The notes below the pieces were generated by a model, which saw only the letters and a list, made by a program, of their open reading frames with translations, had not been told where the DNA came from and did no database searches. 64,000 bases of DNA from Flavobacteriales bacterium (GTDB taxonomy: Bacteria > Bacteroidota > Bacteroidia > Flavobacteriales > CAJXXR01). The DNA lies in NCBI GenBank assembly GCA_025210805.1, contig JAOAQX010000028.1:149391-213390 (forward strand), given 5' to 3'. This document shows, piece by piece, positions 46,554 through 55,439 of the stretch (its first letter is position 1; each line of letters opens with the position of its first letter). A program made the translations under genes and the position numbers.

Positions 46554-48239
46554 TTATTTTTTAATGAGTTTAAAAGATGCGCCATCAATAGCGATATAAT
46601 AGATTCCTTTGTCTAGCTTGTCTATTTTTATTTGCTCATTTTTAATAGTTCCTTTACTCACTAATTGTCCTAGATTACTAAATATTTTATAGTTTTTATC
46701 ATAGAGTTGTCCATCTGAATTTATGTAAATTTTACTTGTTGCAGGATTAGGATAGATGCTTAACTTATTTGGTGTCGTAACCTGCTTAACAGAAAGTACA
46801 TTTCCAAAATAAAGATCTAAATATGCCAACCTATTTTCTAACCAATTCAGGGTGTATGTATAGCTTTGATTGTCGAATGGATAATTTGAATAAACCAATG
46901 ATTCTCTTTCATAAATTTTATGGTCTCGCAAGAAATTGTATTGTTTTGTAATAGAATTAGATAAAGAGTCTAGAGCGAAGATGTTATTTCTGTATTCAAA
47001 CCATTTTGTGGCTGTGTTAACAAATGAATTATTTGGGTTTTCATCAATGATTCTATCCATAAATCCATTGGCTAAAATATCGTTAGTAATATTTTTGTAT
47101 GTACCATCCCAAATTGTTCCAAAACAACCATCTAAATCCCAAGGTGTAAAGAAGTAAGGGCTACTGGATTTGTATTTTCCTACATAAATATTTTTTCCAA
47201 TATTATCTGTTGCTCGAATTAAGTTGAGGAATAGAAAATAGTCGATAAAGTTATCTTTATCAAATTTTGACCAAATGCTATTTGCAAAGTCAGATTCTGA
47301 TGAATTCATCACAAAATCAGTAAATTGATACAGATTGTTCCAGTCAGTTATTTCATCGCTATCAGGATATTTAAAGCTATAACCACCCCAGGTTCTATTG
47401 TTGTTATCGAAAGAAGGCAAACTAGAAAAAGTGGTTGCACCTCCCCAATCAATCCCTTTATATAACTCTCCTCTCATACTCCCATTAAATTTTTTAAGCT
47501 TCAGTTGTTTTCTATCAACTTGTTCAGAAAGGTTATAAAGTCCATTATATTGCCCATTTAGAAACATTTCAACATACATTGCATCTGCTCCAGATTTGGC
47601 ATCTTCTTCGTCTTCAGTATAGTGGGGAGTGTGAAGTTGTTTCCATAGTTTACTAGCAGTATAATTTCTTAGCCTTAGCGGCTCGTTGTATAGTGCATCT
47701 AAAATCCAATCATCATCTTTTCGTAATTCTCCAAATTTCATATTCTTATTGTCATCACCTGTCTGGTCTTCCCAAAATTCTATATCATAAGTTTTTTTAG
47801 GGAAAGCTTGAGAACTACCACCTCTTAATTCAATTCCGATACTTGAGCTAACTGTTTGCTCATCATTTGTGTATGTTAAAGTAGCTAACACCTTGGGTTC
47901 ATCTACTATTGGTACATCTGCATTTATTAAAACAATAGGAAGCTGCGTAAAATAGAGCGTGTACTGATTTGAAGAGTTTATAGGTTTAATGATATAGGAA
48001 TTTGAATAGGTCAGACTATCTGGGTTTGTAATGAATTTATAATTATTGTCTCCAAAAGTAATTAGGACTTCATTGTAATTTACCAGATTTTGATAATCCT
48101 CAATGTCTTGAATTCGTGATATAATTAAAAAATGTGTTTCATCTATCCCAAATTCATCTTCTGGTACAGAAATGCTTAATGTTTGCGAGAAACAAGTGAT
48201 TGAATGGATGATTCCTAATAAGAGTAAGTATATTTTCAT
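46554..48239 (-). CDS. CotH-family kinase-like protein with T9SS sorting domain
   Basis: An exported protein of 561 residues (signal ending C-F-S-Q). The middle holds a CotH domain: E-L-R-G-G-S-S-Q-A-F-P-K-K-T-Y, then Y-N-G-L-Y-N-L-S-E-Q-V-D and D-L-D-G-C-F-G-T. CotH proteins are protein kinases in spore coats; in Bacteroidota their substrates are unknown. The last ~75 residues form a type A T9SS sorting domain (S-I-Y-P-N-P-A-T-S-K, K-G-I-Y-Y-I), so it is sent to the cell surface by type IX secretion. Confidence 0.9.
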   Translation of the reverse strand: MKIYLLLLGIIHSITCFSQTLSISVPEDEFGIDETHFLIISRIQDIEDYQNLVNYNEVLITFGDNNYKFITNPDSLTYSNSYIIKPINSSNQYTLYFTQLPIVLINADVPIVDEPKVLATLTYTNDEQTVSSSIGIELRGGSSQAFPKKTYDIEFWEDQTGDDNKNMKFGELRKDDDWILDALYNEPLRLRNYTASKLWKQLHTPHYTEDEEDAKSGADAMYVEMFLNGQYNGLYNLSEQVDRKQLKLKKFNGSMRGELYKGIDWGGATTFSSLPSFDNNNRTWGGYSFKYPDSDEITDWNNLYQFTDFVMNSSESDFANSIWSKFDKDNFIDYFLFLNLIRATDNIGKNIYVGKYKSSSPYFFTPWDLDGCFGTIWDGTYKNITNDILANGFMDRIIDENPNNSFVNTATKWFEYRNNIFALDSLSNSITKQYNFLRDHKIYERESLVYSNYPFDNQSYTYTLNWLENRLAYLDLYFGNVLSVKQVTTPNKLSIYPNPATSKIYINSDGQLYDKNYKIFSNLGQLVSKGTIKNEQIKIDKLDKGIYYIAIDGASFKLIKK

Positions 48240-48458
48240 TTTTTATTGTTTTATAATGAAAGCTCAATGCACAGTTTATTTTTTGTGCTTCGCAGTTTCA
48301 TTTGGTTATGTATTAATTATAAAAGTACTCCCTTTTTGTGAATAAATTATCTAAATATCTCCAAAAGTGGTGTTTATGAGTTTTTAGATTTGATCAAGAG
48401 CATTGACGATGATAAATTCATCATTAAATGAAATAGAGTCAAAATTTCAACAAAAAAA

Positions 48459-48485
48459 AACGGAACCCAAAAAATGAGTTCCGTT
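48459..48485 (-). terminator. Intrinsic terminator after rpmA
   Basis: AACGGAAC (48459-48466) pairs with GTTCCGTT (48478-48485). On the minus strand it runs into a T-tract (48452-48460). It ends the rplU-rpmA transcript. The rest of 48240-48458 shows no gene. Confidence 0.85.
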
Positions 48486-48512
48486 CTATGATCACAACAA
48501 TCTTTCTATGGA

Positions 48513-48773
48513 TTATGCCTCAGCATTTACGATAGATACATAAGATTTATTGTTTCTTTTCTTTTGGAATTTTACTACTCCGTCTGTCAATGCAAACAAA
48601 GTGTGGTCTTTACCCATTCCAACGTTTTCACCTGGATAGTGCTTTGTTCCACGCTGTCTTACGATGATATTTCCCGCTATGGCAGCTTGTCCTCCAAAGA
48701 TTTTTACTCCAAGTCGTTTACTTTCTGATTCACGTCCGTTTTTCGAACTACCAACTCCTTTCTTATGAGCCAT
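48513..48773 (-). CDS. rpmA: 50S ribosomal protein L27
   Basis: A protein of 86 residues starting [16 protein letters not shown], the L27 signature, with [10 protein letters not shown] at about 35-44. It has no Firmicutes-type N-terminal extension. It sits near the peptidyl transferase centre. It follows rplU by 26 bases, the usual order. Confidence 0.97.
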   Translation of the reverse strand: MAHKKGVGSSKNGRESESKRLGVKIFGGQAAIAGNIIVRQRGTKHYPGENVGMGKDHTLFALTDGVVKFQKKRNNKSYVSIVNAEA

Positions 48774-48799
48774 GATGTTTTCTTTTTTGAGTTAAACAA

Positions 48800-49108
48800 T
48801 TAGCCAATTGAGTCAATTACGATTTCCGTAAGTGATTGACGGTGACCATTCTTCTTCTTGTAACCTTTTCTTCTTTTCTTCTTGAAAACGATTACTTTAT
48901 CTCCCTTCAGGTGACTTTTTACAGTAGCTTTTACTGAAACACCTTCTATAGCTGGGGCGCCAATAGTTACCGTACCGTCGTTGTCAGTTAGAAGAACTTT
49001 ATCGAAAACTACTTCCGATCCTTCTTCTGCTGCCAAACGGTGTACGAAAACCTTTTGGTCTTTGGCAACTTTAAATTGCTGCCCTGCTATCTCTACAATT
49101 GCGTACAT
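48800..49108 (-). CDS. rplU: 50S ribosomal protein L21
   Basis: A protein of 102 residues starting [14 protein letters not shown] and ending with the basic stretch [15 protein letters not shown], both typical of L21. It leads the rplU-rpmA operon. A TAGCTTTG element lies upstream on the minus strand. Confidence 0.97.
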   Translation of the reverse strand: MYAIVEIAGQQFKVAKDQKVFVHRLAAEEGSEVVFDKVLLTDNDGTVTIGAPAIEGVSVKATVKSHLKGDKVIVFKKKRRKGYKKKNGHRQSLTEIVIDSIG

Positions 49109-49136
49109 AGTTAACAGTTTTTTGTTAATGAGTTTG

Positions 49137-49144
49137 CAAAGCTA
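49137..49144 (-). promoter_or_regulatory. Probable -7 element of rplU-rpmA
   Basis: The minus strand reads TAGCTTTG (TAnnTTTG), 28 bases before the rplU ATG. No TTG at 17-23 bases was seen. Confidence 0.45.
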
Positions 49145-49184
49145 TGAAAATTATCTAAATTATTTTCAGTTTTCACAGAGAATA

Positions 49185-50063
49185 TTAAAATCGCATCCCA
49201 ACTAATAAACCAAAGTTAAGCGTATTGTTTTTAGAATCTACTGAAGTCTCTACATCAGGTAAGTTTGGAAGTGCACCTCCAAGGTCTATTCCTGGAATCC
49301 CAGAAAGTAAATCACCAATATTACCCCCTACAAGTTGTGTTTCATAAACAGGATTTACCGATGAGTAATCTGCATTTACTCCTATATAAAGTTGCTTGGT
49401 TAAATCATAATTGATATTGAGCCCAGTTCTCCACCCAAAATTTGTTTGGTCTGCACTTTCAAGTTTAATAATATCTTTTGCAGCAGAGTTGAATATCAAA
49501 AGTGACAATGCTAGGTCTGTGCTTATCTCTGGCGAAGAAGTCATCCATACATCTGCCCCTACAAAAGGTTCTATACTGAGTTTGTTAGTGACATTATAAG
49601 AATATTTGATACCGATACCTCCAGTAAAATACGTCCAGTCTGATTCTCTATAATTGACATCCAACCGAGCACTTCCAAGAAAGGGTTTTGCGGCATCGGG
49701 AATATTAGGAATTAGATCAATAAAATCGCCAATATTTATGCTTTCATTTTCTAAATTATCAAAGCCCCATTTTCCGAAACTCATTCTAGCGTAAGCCTTC
49801 AAATTATATGGTAAAGAATAATTCACTCTAATTTCTGGGCTAATACTCGCTTTGAGCCTTTCATCATATTTATAATTATCAAAATTCACGAAAGACTGAA
49901 GAATCGCAGGAAGTTGTGCCGTAATAACAGAAGTGGCAGAGGTGTTGGAATAATTTCCTAAAATTTCTACACTGAGTGATCCTTTATTGCTCTCTAAAGT
50001 TGTTTCTTGAGCAAAAACAGAGAATGTCGATAAAGTAAATAAACCTAAAATAATTTTTTTCAT
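49185..50063 (-). CDS. Outer-membrane beta-barrel protein
   Basis: An exported protein of 292 residues (signal V-F-A-Q-E). The mature part alternates polar and hydrophobic residues in strands and ends with L-L-V-G-M-R-F, a terminal phenylalanine typical of outer-membrane barrels. No specific family; function unknown. It lies 13 bases downstream of a second barrel gene and is probably co-transcribed. Confidence 0.78.
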   Translation of the reverse strand: MKKIILGLFTLSTFSVFAQETTLESNKGSLSVEILGNYSNTSATSVITAQLPAILQSFVNFDNYKYDERLKASISPEIRVNYSLPYNLKAYARMSFGKWGFDNLENESINIGDFIDLIPNIPDAAKPFLGSARLDVNYRESDWTYFTGGIGIKYSYNVTNKLSIEPFVGADVWMTSSPEISTDLALSLLIFNSAAKDIIKLESADQTNFGWRTGLNINYDLTKQLYIGVNADYSSVNPVYETQLVGGNIGDLLSGIPGIDLGGALPNLPDVETSVDSKNNTLNFGLLVGMRF

Positions 50064-50076
50064 AATATTTTTCTGA

Positions 50077-50688
50077 TTAATCGAACAAAATCACAATTCC
50101 AAAAGTAAGGATACTGTGACGAAGTCCTTTTGAGTTGAACAAGTTAGTCTCTTTTTGGATATTAGCAAAGGGAAGGAGAGAAGTTTGTCCTTCAATTTGA
50201 AGAAAAAAGTTCTTTTGTATCTTAATTCCCACCCCTAGATTTAAGTCTGTGGAGATTCTGTCAAATTTATCTTCTTGCATTTCAAAAGCAAAACCACCTA
50301 GTTTAAGGTCGCCTTTTAAGAGATAAGAAATAACGACTCCTCCTTTTACATAAAAGTTCTTGTTGAATTTATATTTATAATAAGGAAGAAAATCGGCATA
50401 GTATAGTCTAATTTTTTGTTCAGCTTCCACGGGAACATCAATAGCGGTATTAGATCCTTTTCCTTGGATGTTGATTTCGAGTCCAAAAGTTCCTTTTTTT
50501 CTTCTGCTACGCCTTTTGTATTCCAAGAGTCCACCTGCTTTAAAAGTAGGTCTGTTATAGCCTCCTAATTTATCTCCATCTACTTGTGTTGCAGAAAAAC
50601 CTAAGGTAATTCCTCCACGGAAGGATTGAGACATTCCTTCTTGGATAAAGAAAAATAAGAATGCCAAGAGAAAAATATGTTTATTCAT
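50077..50688 (-). CDS. Outer-membrane beta-barrel protein (porin-family)
   Basis: An exported protein of 203 residues from the ATG at 50688, which begins a signal peptide (cleavage near G-M-S-Q-S). The strand pattern and early G-G-I-T-L-G-F-S-A-T resemble the PF13568-type barrels of Bacteroidota. An upstream frame to 50748 adds a non-signal stretch and is rejected. A TAGCTTTG element is on the minus strand at 50745-50752. Confidence 0.78.
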   Translation of the reverse strand: MNKHIFLLAFLFFFIQEGMSQSFRGGITLGFSATQVDGDKLGGYNRPTFKAGGLLEYKRRSRRKKGTFGLEINIQGKGSNTAIDVPVEAEQKIRLYYADFLPYYKYKFNKNFYVKGGVVISYLLKGDLKLGGFAFEMQEDKFDRISTDLNLGVGIKIQKNFFLQIEGQTSLLPFANIQKETNLFNSKGLRHSILTFGIVILFD

Positions 50689-50744
50689 TCTATTTTGAGT
50701 TTGATTTTTTTCAAATTTGAGAAAAAATGGATGTTTTGATACCA

Positions 50745-50752
50745 TCAAAGCT
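50745..50752 (-). promoter_or_regulatory. Probable -7 element of the barrel-protein pair
   Basis: The minus strand reads TAGCTTTG, identical to the element before rplU, 57 bases before the chosen start at 50688. Confidence 0.4.
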
Positions 50753-50821
50753 ACAAAATATGATTACTTTAGAACATTCATTTAAGAAAACAGAACATTT
50801 CATTTATAAATTTAAAGAACA

Positions 50822-51211
50822 ATGGAAATAGGAGATAAGTTTCAAATGACTTATGAGGTGACTGAAGCCGTTTATCAAGGTTTTTTAGGGGCATTTAAGG
50901 ATCAGAACCCTTTGCATACTCAGCTAGCGTTTGCTAAAGAAAAAGGATTCCCTAAAGTGGTCATGCATGGGAATATTCTCAATGGTTTTTTATCGCATTT
51001 TATTGGGGAAGGATTACCGACAAAGGATGTCATTATTCATGCTCAAGAAATTAATTTTTTAAAACCTGTTTTTTTAGAAGATACGGTGGTGTTGGAAGCT
51101 CAAGTAAAAGAAAAAATAGAAGCTGTTCAAGCCATTGTATTTAAGTTTACATTTAGAAACCAAGAAGGGGTAAAAGTTGCCCGAGGAAGAATCCAAATAG
51201 GAATAATATGA
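50822..51211 (+). CDS. MaoC-like hot-dog dehydratase
   Basis: A protein of 129 residues with a single hot-dog fold. The hydratase motif is F-L-G-A-F-K-D-Q-N-P-L-H, with the catalytic aspartate and histidine pair, followed by V-V-M-H-G-N-I-L-N-G. It would hydrate an enoyl-thioester. Its stop overlaps the start of an SDR gene by 4 bases, so the two probably act on one pathway. Confidence 0.85.
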   Translation: MEIGDKFQMTYEVTEAVYQGFLGAFKDQNPLHTQLAFAKEKGFPKVVMHGNILNGFLSHFIGEGLPTKDVIIHAQEINFLKPVFLEDTVVLEAQVKEKIEAVQAIVFKFTFRNQEGVKVARGRIQIGII

Positions 51212-51924
51212 ACATTTTAGTTACAGGAGGTGCATCAGGTTTGGGAGCATCAATAAGCAAGATCTTGGCAAAAAACCCAGAAAACAAAATTTATTTTACT
51301 TATGCCAGTTCTCAAGTAAAAGCGTTTGAAATTTGCAAACAGTTTGACAATATGGAAGCTTTGTTTTGCGATTTCTCGGAAGCACAAAGTCTTCATGATT
51401 TTTTAACGAAATTGGGTGAAATGGATATTGATATCCTTATCAATAACGCACTTACAGGATATGAAATGAAACATTTTCATAAACTCCCAAGTCATACTTT
51501 TGTCAATTCTTTTGTGCAAAATGTGCAATCCACAGTGATGATTACTCAAGAGCTTCTCAAGCATTTTAAGAAGAAAAAAAATGGAAGAATTATTACGGTT
51601 CTTACCTCATATTTGATTAATAAACCACCTGTTGGACTATCAGAATATGTGGCAAACAAGGCTTATCTTCATTCTATGGTGAAATCTTGGGCTACAGAGT
51701 TTGCTAAATATGGAATAGCTTCCAATGCTATTTCTCCTTCGTTTATGCAGACGAATCTTACATCAGATACTGATGAAAGAATTATTGAAGGAATGGAAAT
51801 GAATCATCCACTAAAAACACTTTTAACTACCGATGAAGTAGCCGAAGCTGTGGAGTTTCTTACTCGTGTTACCCCGCATTACAATGGGCAAAATTTGGTC
51901 ATAAACGGAAGCGAGAATATCTAG
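51208..51924 (+). CDS. Short-chain dehydrogenase/reductase (FabG-like)
   Basis: An SDR of 238 residues. The cofactor motif is T-G-G-A-S-G-L-G, the N-N-A segment is I-N-N-A-L-T-G, and the active site has Ser and Y-V-A-N-K. It reduces a keto group, probably on an acyl-carrier substrate given its MaoC partner. The 3' end overlaps the convergent SGNH gene by 4 bases. Confidence 0.86.
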   Translation: MNILVTGGASGLGASISKILAKNPENKIYFTYASSQVKAFEICKQFDNMEALFCDFSEAQSLHDFLTKLGEMDIDILINNALTGYEMKHFHKLPSHTFVNSFVQNVQSTVMITQELLKHFKKKKNGRIITVLTSYLINKPPVGLSEYVANKAYLHSMVKSWATEFAKYGIASNAISPSFMQTNLTSDTDERIIEGMEMNHPLKTLLTTDEVAEAVEFLTRVTPHYNGQNLVINGSENI

Positions 51925-52847
51925 TAATTCTGTAATACTTGGTTTAATAATTTAGAGAACTTTTCGGCACCTAAATCATTTGTATGATCGGTGTCGTTAA
52001 AGTCCTTCCAAGTGAAAATATTGGAGTTTTCGAAATCAAAGTAGGGAATATTGTATTTATTGCTCAGTAAATTTGTTATAGAATCGTTAGTCACTGAGTA
52101 TTCTTTTGCTTGAAACTTTCGGTAATGGGCTGTAGTGGGTGTTGTGTATAGATATACCTTAATGTCTTTTTCTTGTAGAAATTCTATCATCTTTTCTACA
52201 GTAGAAATATTGGTGTTTACCCACTTTCTTTTCATTATTTCATGGTGATACTCAATTCTTTTTTCACCCACAGAATCATTTACCTTGGAACTATCCAGAA
52301 GGGGTTTGTTATTTTCATATCCGTTTTTATTAATTCTTTTTGCAAGATCGTATTGAAAACCACTTGTTATTATTTTAAGGGTTGCCTTTAAACCATATAT
52401 GGTGAAATACGAATTTTGTTGAACAAAAGACCTTTTTGCACTTGCTGGTATTTTATACTCCAGTGTGTATAAGTCTTCTCTCCAGGCTTCTTCTGAGTCA
52501 GATAATTGTGTGAAAAAACTGTGATAACTCACAGCGAGAAAAACCTTTTTTAATTTGGGCATTTCTGAGGCATATTTTTTCAATAACTCAAAATCCAAAT
52601 AAAAACTTTGGCTCACATTTGCAAAATTGAAAGAAGGGGCAGAAATAAACTTGGGGTTGATACCTTTTAAAGATTGTGAGGACCCCATAAATAATATCTC
52701 AACAGAATCTTGATGAGCTTTTATGGCGTTTTTCTTTTTTCTATTGGAGTTTAATACACCTTCAGATCCTAATGAAAGTTCTAAAACCAATATAAAAAGG
52801 ATAACAGGGATAAGAAATAGGCCAATTCTTCTTAATAATTTTATCAT
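51921..52847 (-). CDS. Membrane-anchored SGNH-like hydrolase (MBOAT partner)
   Basis: A protein of 308 residues with an N-terminal membrane helix. The block-I motif is G-S-S-Q-S with the likely nucleophile serine at about 56, and the C-terminal D-T-D-H-T-N-D holds the likely Asp/His pair. Such DltD/AlgX-like proteins accompany MBOAT acyltransferases, as here (12 bases upstream). It probably completes O-acylation of a cell-surface polymer in the periplasm. The polymer is unknown. Confidence 0.78.
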   Translation of the reverse strand: MIKLLRRIGLFLIPVILFILVLELSLGSEGVLNSNRKKKNAIKAHQDSVEILFMGSSQSLKGINPKFISAPSFNFANVSQSFYLDFELLKKYASEMPKLKKVFLAVSYHSFFTQLSDSEEAWREDLYTLEYKIPASAKRSFVQQNSYFTIYGLKATLKIITSGFQYDLAKRINKNGYENNKPLLDSSKVNDSVGEKRIEYHHEIMKRKWVNTNISTVEKMIEFLQEKDIKVYLYTTPTTAHYRKFQAKEYSVTNDSITNLLSNKYNIPYFDFENSNIFTWKDFNDTDHTNDLGAEKFSKLLNQVLQNY

Positions 52848-52859
52848 AGTAAGATCCTA

Positions 52860-54287
52860 TTAAAATTGGAAATAAATAAAAGATTGATTTTGATGATTTC
52901 CTAAGAAAATCACACTCAAAATGAGGAAATAATAAATTCCATAGCGAATCCAAATAGGTAAATGATCAATGCTTAATACATGATTTTTATTTCTTTGTAA
53001 TCGTTCTATCCACACAAAAACCACTACTAGGGCAAGATAAGCCAAAAATAAAACTCTAAATAAGCTAAAATCTTGGAAACTAAACATCCTAGAAATATAC
53101 CCCCAAGCTTGCGTCATGGAATTGGCTCTAAAAAGGATTAGGGAAAACGTCCAGTAGGCAAATGTGAGTAGAACACTGGTGTGTAGATAAAGTTTAGGAT
53201 TTATTTTCTTTTTAATTTTTTTACGACGTTTTTTTGTCAAGCTTTCAAAACTCAAAACTGCACCATGGAGAATACCCCAAACCAAAAATGTCCAAGCGGC
53301 ACCATGCCAAAAACCATTGATTGTAAAGGCTAATGCAAGAGCTAATGCGATTCCTTTTTTCTCATAGTTTCTAAAATAAATGGCTAATGGAGTAAAGAGA
53401 TAATCTTTTATCCAGTTTGATAAGGACATATGCCAACGCCTCCAAAATTCCGTCATATTTGCTGAATAGAGCGGGAAATTGAAATTCATTCTAAGTTCAA
53501 AACCAAATAATTTTGCGGTACCTATGGCAATATCAGAATATCCTGAAAAGTCACAATAAATTTGGATGGTGAAAAAAATAGCGCCCAAGCCTAAGTCTAA
53601 GGAACTCATGGTTTCATAATTGGCATAAATATAATCTACTTGGGTAGCGATATTATCTGCGATTACTACTTTTTTGAAAAAACCATAGAGAATTTGTCTA
53701 AGTCCATCAACAGATTTTTGATAAGAGAATTGTCTCGGGACAGTGAATTGTGGCAATAAATCTGAGGCTCTTTCTATGGGCCCTGCCACCAGCTGTGGAA
53801 AGAAGCTAACAAATGCGAAGAATTCAATAATGTTTTTGTTGGCTTTAAGCTCTCTTCTATAAATATCAATGGTATAACTCATTGTTTGGAATGTATAGAA
53901 ACTGATTCCAACAGGAAGAATGATTTTTGCTAAACTCCAGTTGAGATTTAAGCCAAGGAGATCCATAGACTCAATAAAGGAATCTACAAAGAAATTAAAA
54001 TATTTGAAGTACAGAAGTAGCCCCAAATTAATGGTCATGGAAAGGAGTAACCAAGATTTTCTTTTAGATTCTTTTTCTTGTTTTTCTATTTGTTGCCCTA
54101 TAAGGAAATCGGCAATCGAGCTGATGATTATTAAGCTAAGGAATCGCCAATCCCACCAACCGTAGAAAACATAGCTAGCAACCAAAACTAATGTGTTTTG
54201 GGCTTGTAAATTCTTTTTAAAAACAAACCAATACAGTAAAAAAACTATTGGGAAGAATATTAAAAAATCAAGTGAGTTAAATAGCAT
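52860..54287 (-). CDS. MBOAT-family O-acyltransferase (AlgI/DltB-like)
   Basis: A multi-pass membrane protein of 475 residues. The N-terminus F-N-S-L-D-F-L-I-F-F-P and the block Y-C-D-F-S-G-Y-S-D-I-A are typical of AlgI. The conserved catalytic histidine is in N-G-F-W-H-G-A-A-W. It should pass acetyl groups across the membrane to the SGNH partner for O-acetylation of a surface glycan. Confidence 0.92.
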   Translation of the reverse strand: MLFNSLDFLIFFPIVFLLYWFVFKKNLQAQNTLVLVASYVFYGWWDWRFLSLIIISSIADFLIGQQIEKQEKESKRKSWLLLSMTINLGLLLYFKYFNFFVDSFIESMDLLGLNLNWSLAKIILPVGISFYTFQTMSYTIDIYRRELKANKNIIEFFAFVSFFPQLVAGPIERASDLLPQFTVPRQFSYQKSVDGLRQILYGFFKKVVIADNIATQVDYIYANYETMSSLDLGLGAIFFTIQIYCDFSGYSDIAIGTAKLFGFELRMNFNFPLYSANMTEFWRRWHMSLSNWIKDYLFTPLAIYFRNYEKKGIALALALAFTINGFWHGAAWTFLVWGILHGAVLSFESLTKKRRKKIKKKINPKLYLHTSVLLTFAYWTFSLILFRANSMTQAWGYISRMFSFQDFSLFRVLFLAYLALVVVFVWIERLQRNKNHVLSIDHLPIWIRYGIYYFLILSVIFLGNHQNQSFIYFQF

Positions 54288-54309
54288 TACTAAAATTTAT
54301 TTGTGTCTT

Positions 54310-55437
54310 TTATAGCGTTCTCAAACGTTTTTTGGGCTTGTATTTTCGGCTATTACTTTTGGCTCTATTTTTAGCTTTGCTTTTTGGTTTTTTCCCACCT
54401 TTTTTAGCTTTGCTTTTTGGTTTGTCTTCCTTTTCTTTTACCTTTTTGTCTTTTTGAATTTTCCCTTTCTTTTTAAACAAAATAGCTTTGGATAACCAAC
54501 TTTCTTTTTTATGACGATCATACCATCTGTTATTCTGGCTCGATTTGTCATTAAAAATTCTCGCTCCAATAAAGAATTCGTGATTTCCTTTGTAGTAATC
54601 TGCAAGATCTGAAGTTCCAAATTCATATTGATAACCAATGATCAATTCTTTTGCTCGTATTCCTGCTCTAAATCCAAAGGCATCTTGAACTCGTAGCATA
54701 CCTCCAACATAAATCAAATCTTGATAAACAATATCAAGACCAATGGTTGCTTTATAATGTCCAAAATCTGTGGAGCTCAATAGAAATGACGGTTCAAAAG
54801 CTAAGTTTTCGTTGGTTTTGGGTTGTAGCCTAAAGTGTCCGTAGAGGTTAATAACTCTTTCAGATTTGTTACGCCCTTTGTCTTTGTTGTTGATATTGAG
54901 TTTATTTTCTATCGCGTCATCTACAGAAAGAGAAAGTAAGGTATTATCGCTGTATAAAGAAACTCCTAAACGCGCATCCAACACCATGGAAGTTTGCTCG
55001 GTATTGCTAAATGTAGGGTCATTTGGGTCAATAGTGATGATTTTACTGTCATCATAGCTGAGGAATTTCACTTTTGGTCCCATCCCGAAAGATAGGTTGT
55101 AGTCTATATTTATTGGTAATCTATAGGCGTAAGCGAGTTCAAAACTGGTTTGTTTAAGAACACCAAAACTACTGTTGTTTACAAAAATACCAAGACCACC
55201 ATTGTCGCTTATTGCTGTATTAATGGATGCTGTAATTCCTTGTGGTTTGTCTATCTCTAAACCTGCCCATTGACTTCTATAGGAAATTCCTATCTGCATA
55301 TGATCATAGATTCCCGCATTTGATGGGCTAATAATCGTTTGGTCGTTGTTATAGGACTCAAATACTGAGCTTTGTTGTGCTTCTATTTTCCAAAAGATAG
55401 AGAATAGAATAAGAAGGGTTGTACTAAACTTTTTCAT
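54310..55437 (-). CDS. PorP/SprF-family T9SS membrane protein with lysine-rich tail
   Basis: An exported protein of 375 residues (signal E-A-Q-Q). Residues ~20-305 match the PorP/SprF barrel: N-A-G-I-Y-D-H-M-Q-I-G-I-S-Y-R-S-Q-W near the start and G-Y-Q-Y-E-F-G later. The last ~60 residues are an unusual basic tail, with K-P-K-S-K-A-K repeated through a 33-bp tandem duplication (54368-54390 and 54401-54423). It starts 2 bases after the SprB-like gene, the usual partner of SprF-type proteins. Confidence 0.88.
   Translation of the reverse strand: MKKFSTTLLILFSIFWKIEAQQSSVFESYNNDQTIISPSNAGIYDHMQIGISYRSQWAGLEIDKPQGITASINTAISDNGGLGIFVNNSSFGVLKQTSFELAYAYRLPINIDYNLSFGMGPKVKFLSYDDSKIITIDPNDPTFSNTEQTSMVLDARLGVSLYSDNTLLSLSVDDAIENKLNINNKDKGRNKSERVINLYGHFRLQPKTNENLAFEPSFLLSSTDFGHYKATIGLDIVYQDLIYVGGMLRVQDAFGFRAGIRAKELIIGYQYEFGTSDLADYYKGNHEFFIGARIFNDKSSQNNRWYDRHKKESWLSKAILFKKKGKIQKDKKVKEKEDKPKSKAKKGGKKPKSKAKNRAKSNSRKYKPKKRLRTL
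54368..54423. repeat. Tandem 33-bp duplication in the PorP/SprF tail
   Basis: A 23-base sequence at 54368-54390 recurs exactly at 54401-54423. It encodes the repeated K-P-K-S-K-A-K segment of the basic tail and is in frame (11 codons per period). Confidence 0.85.
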
Positions 55438-55439
55438 GT

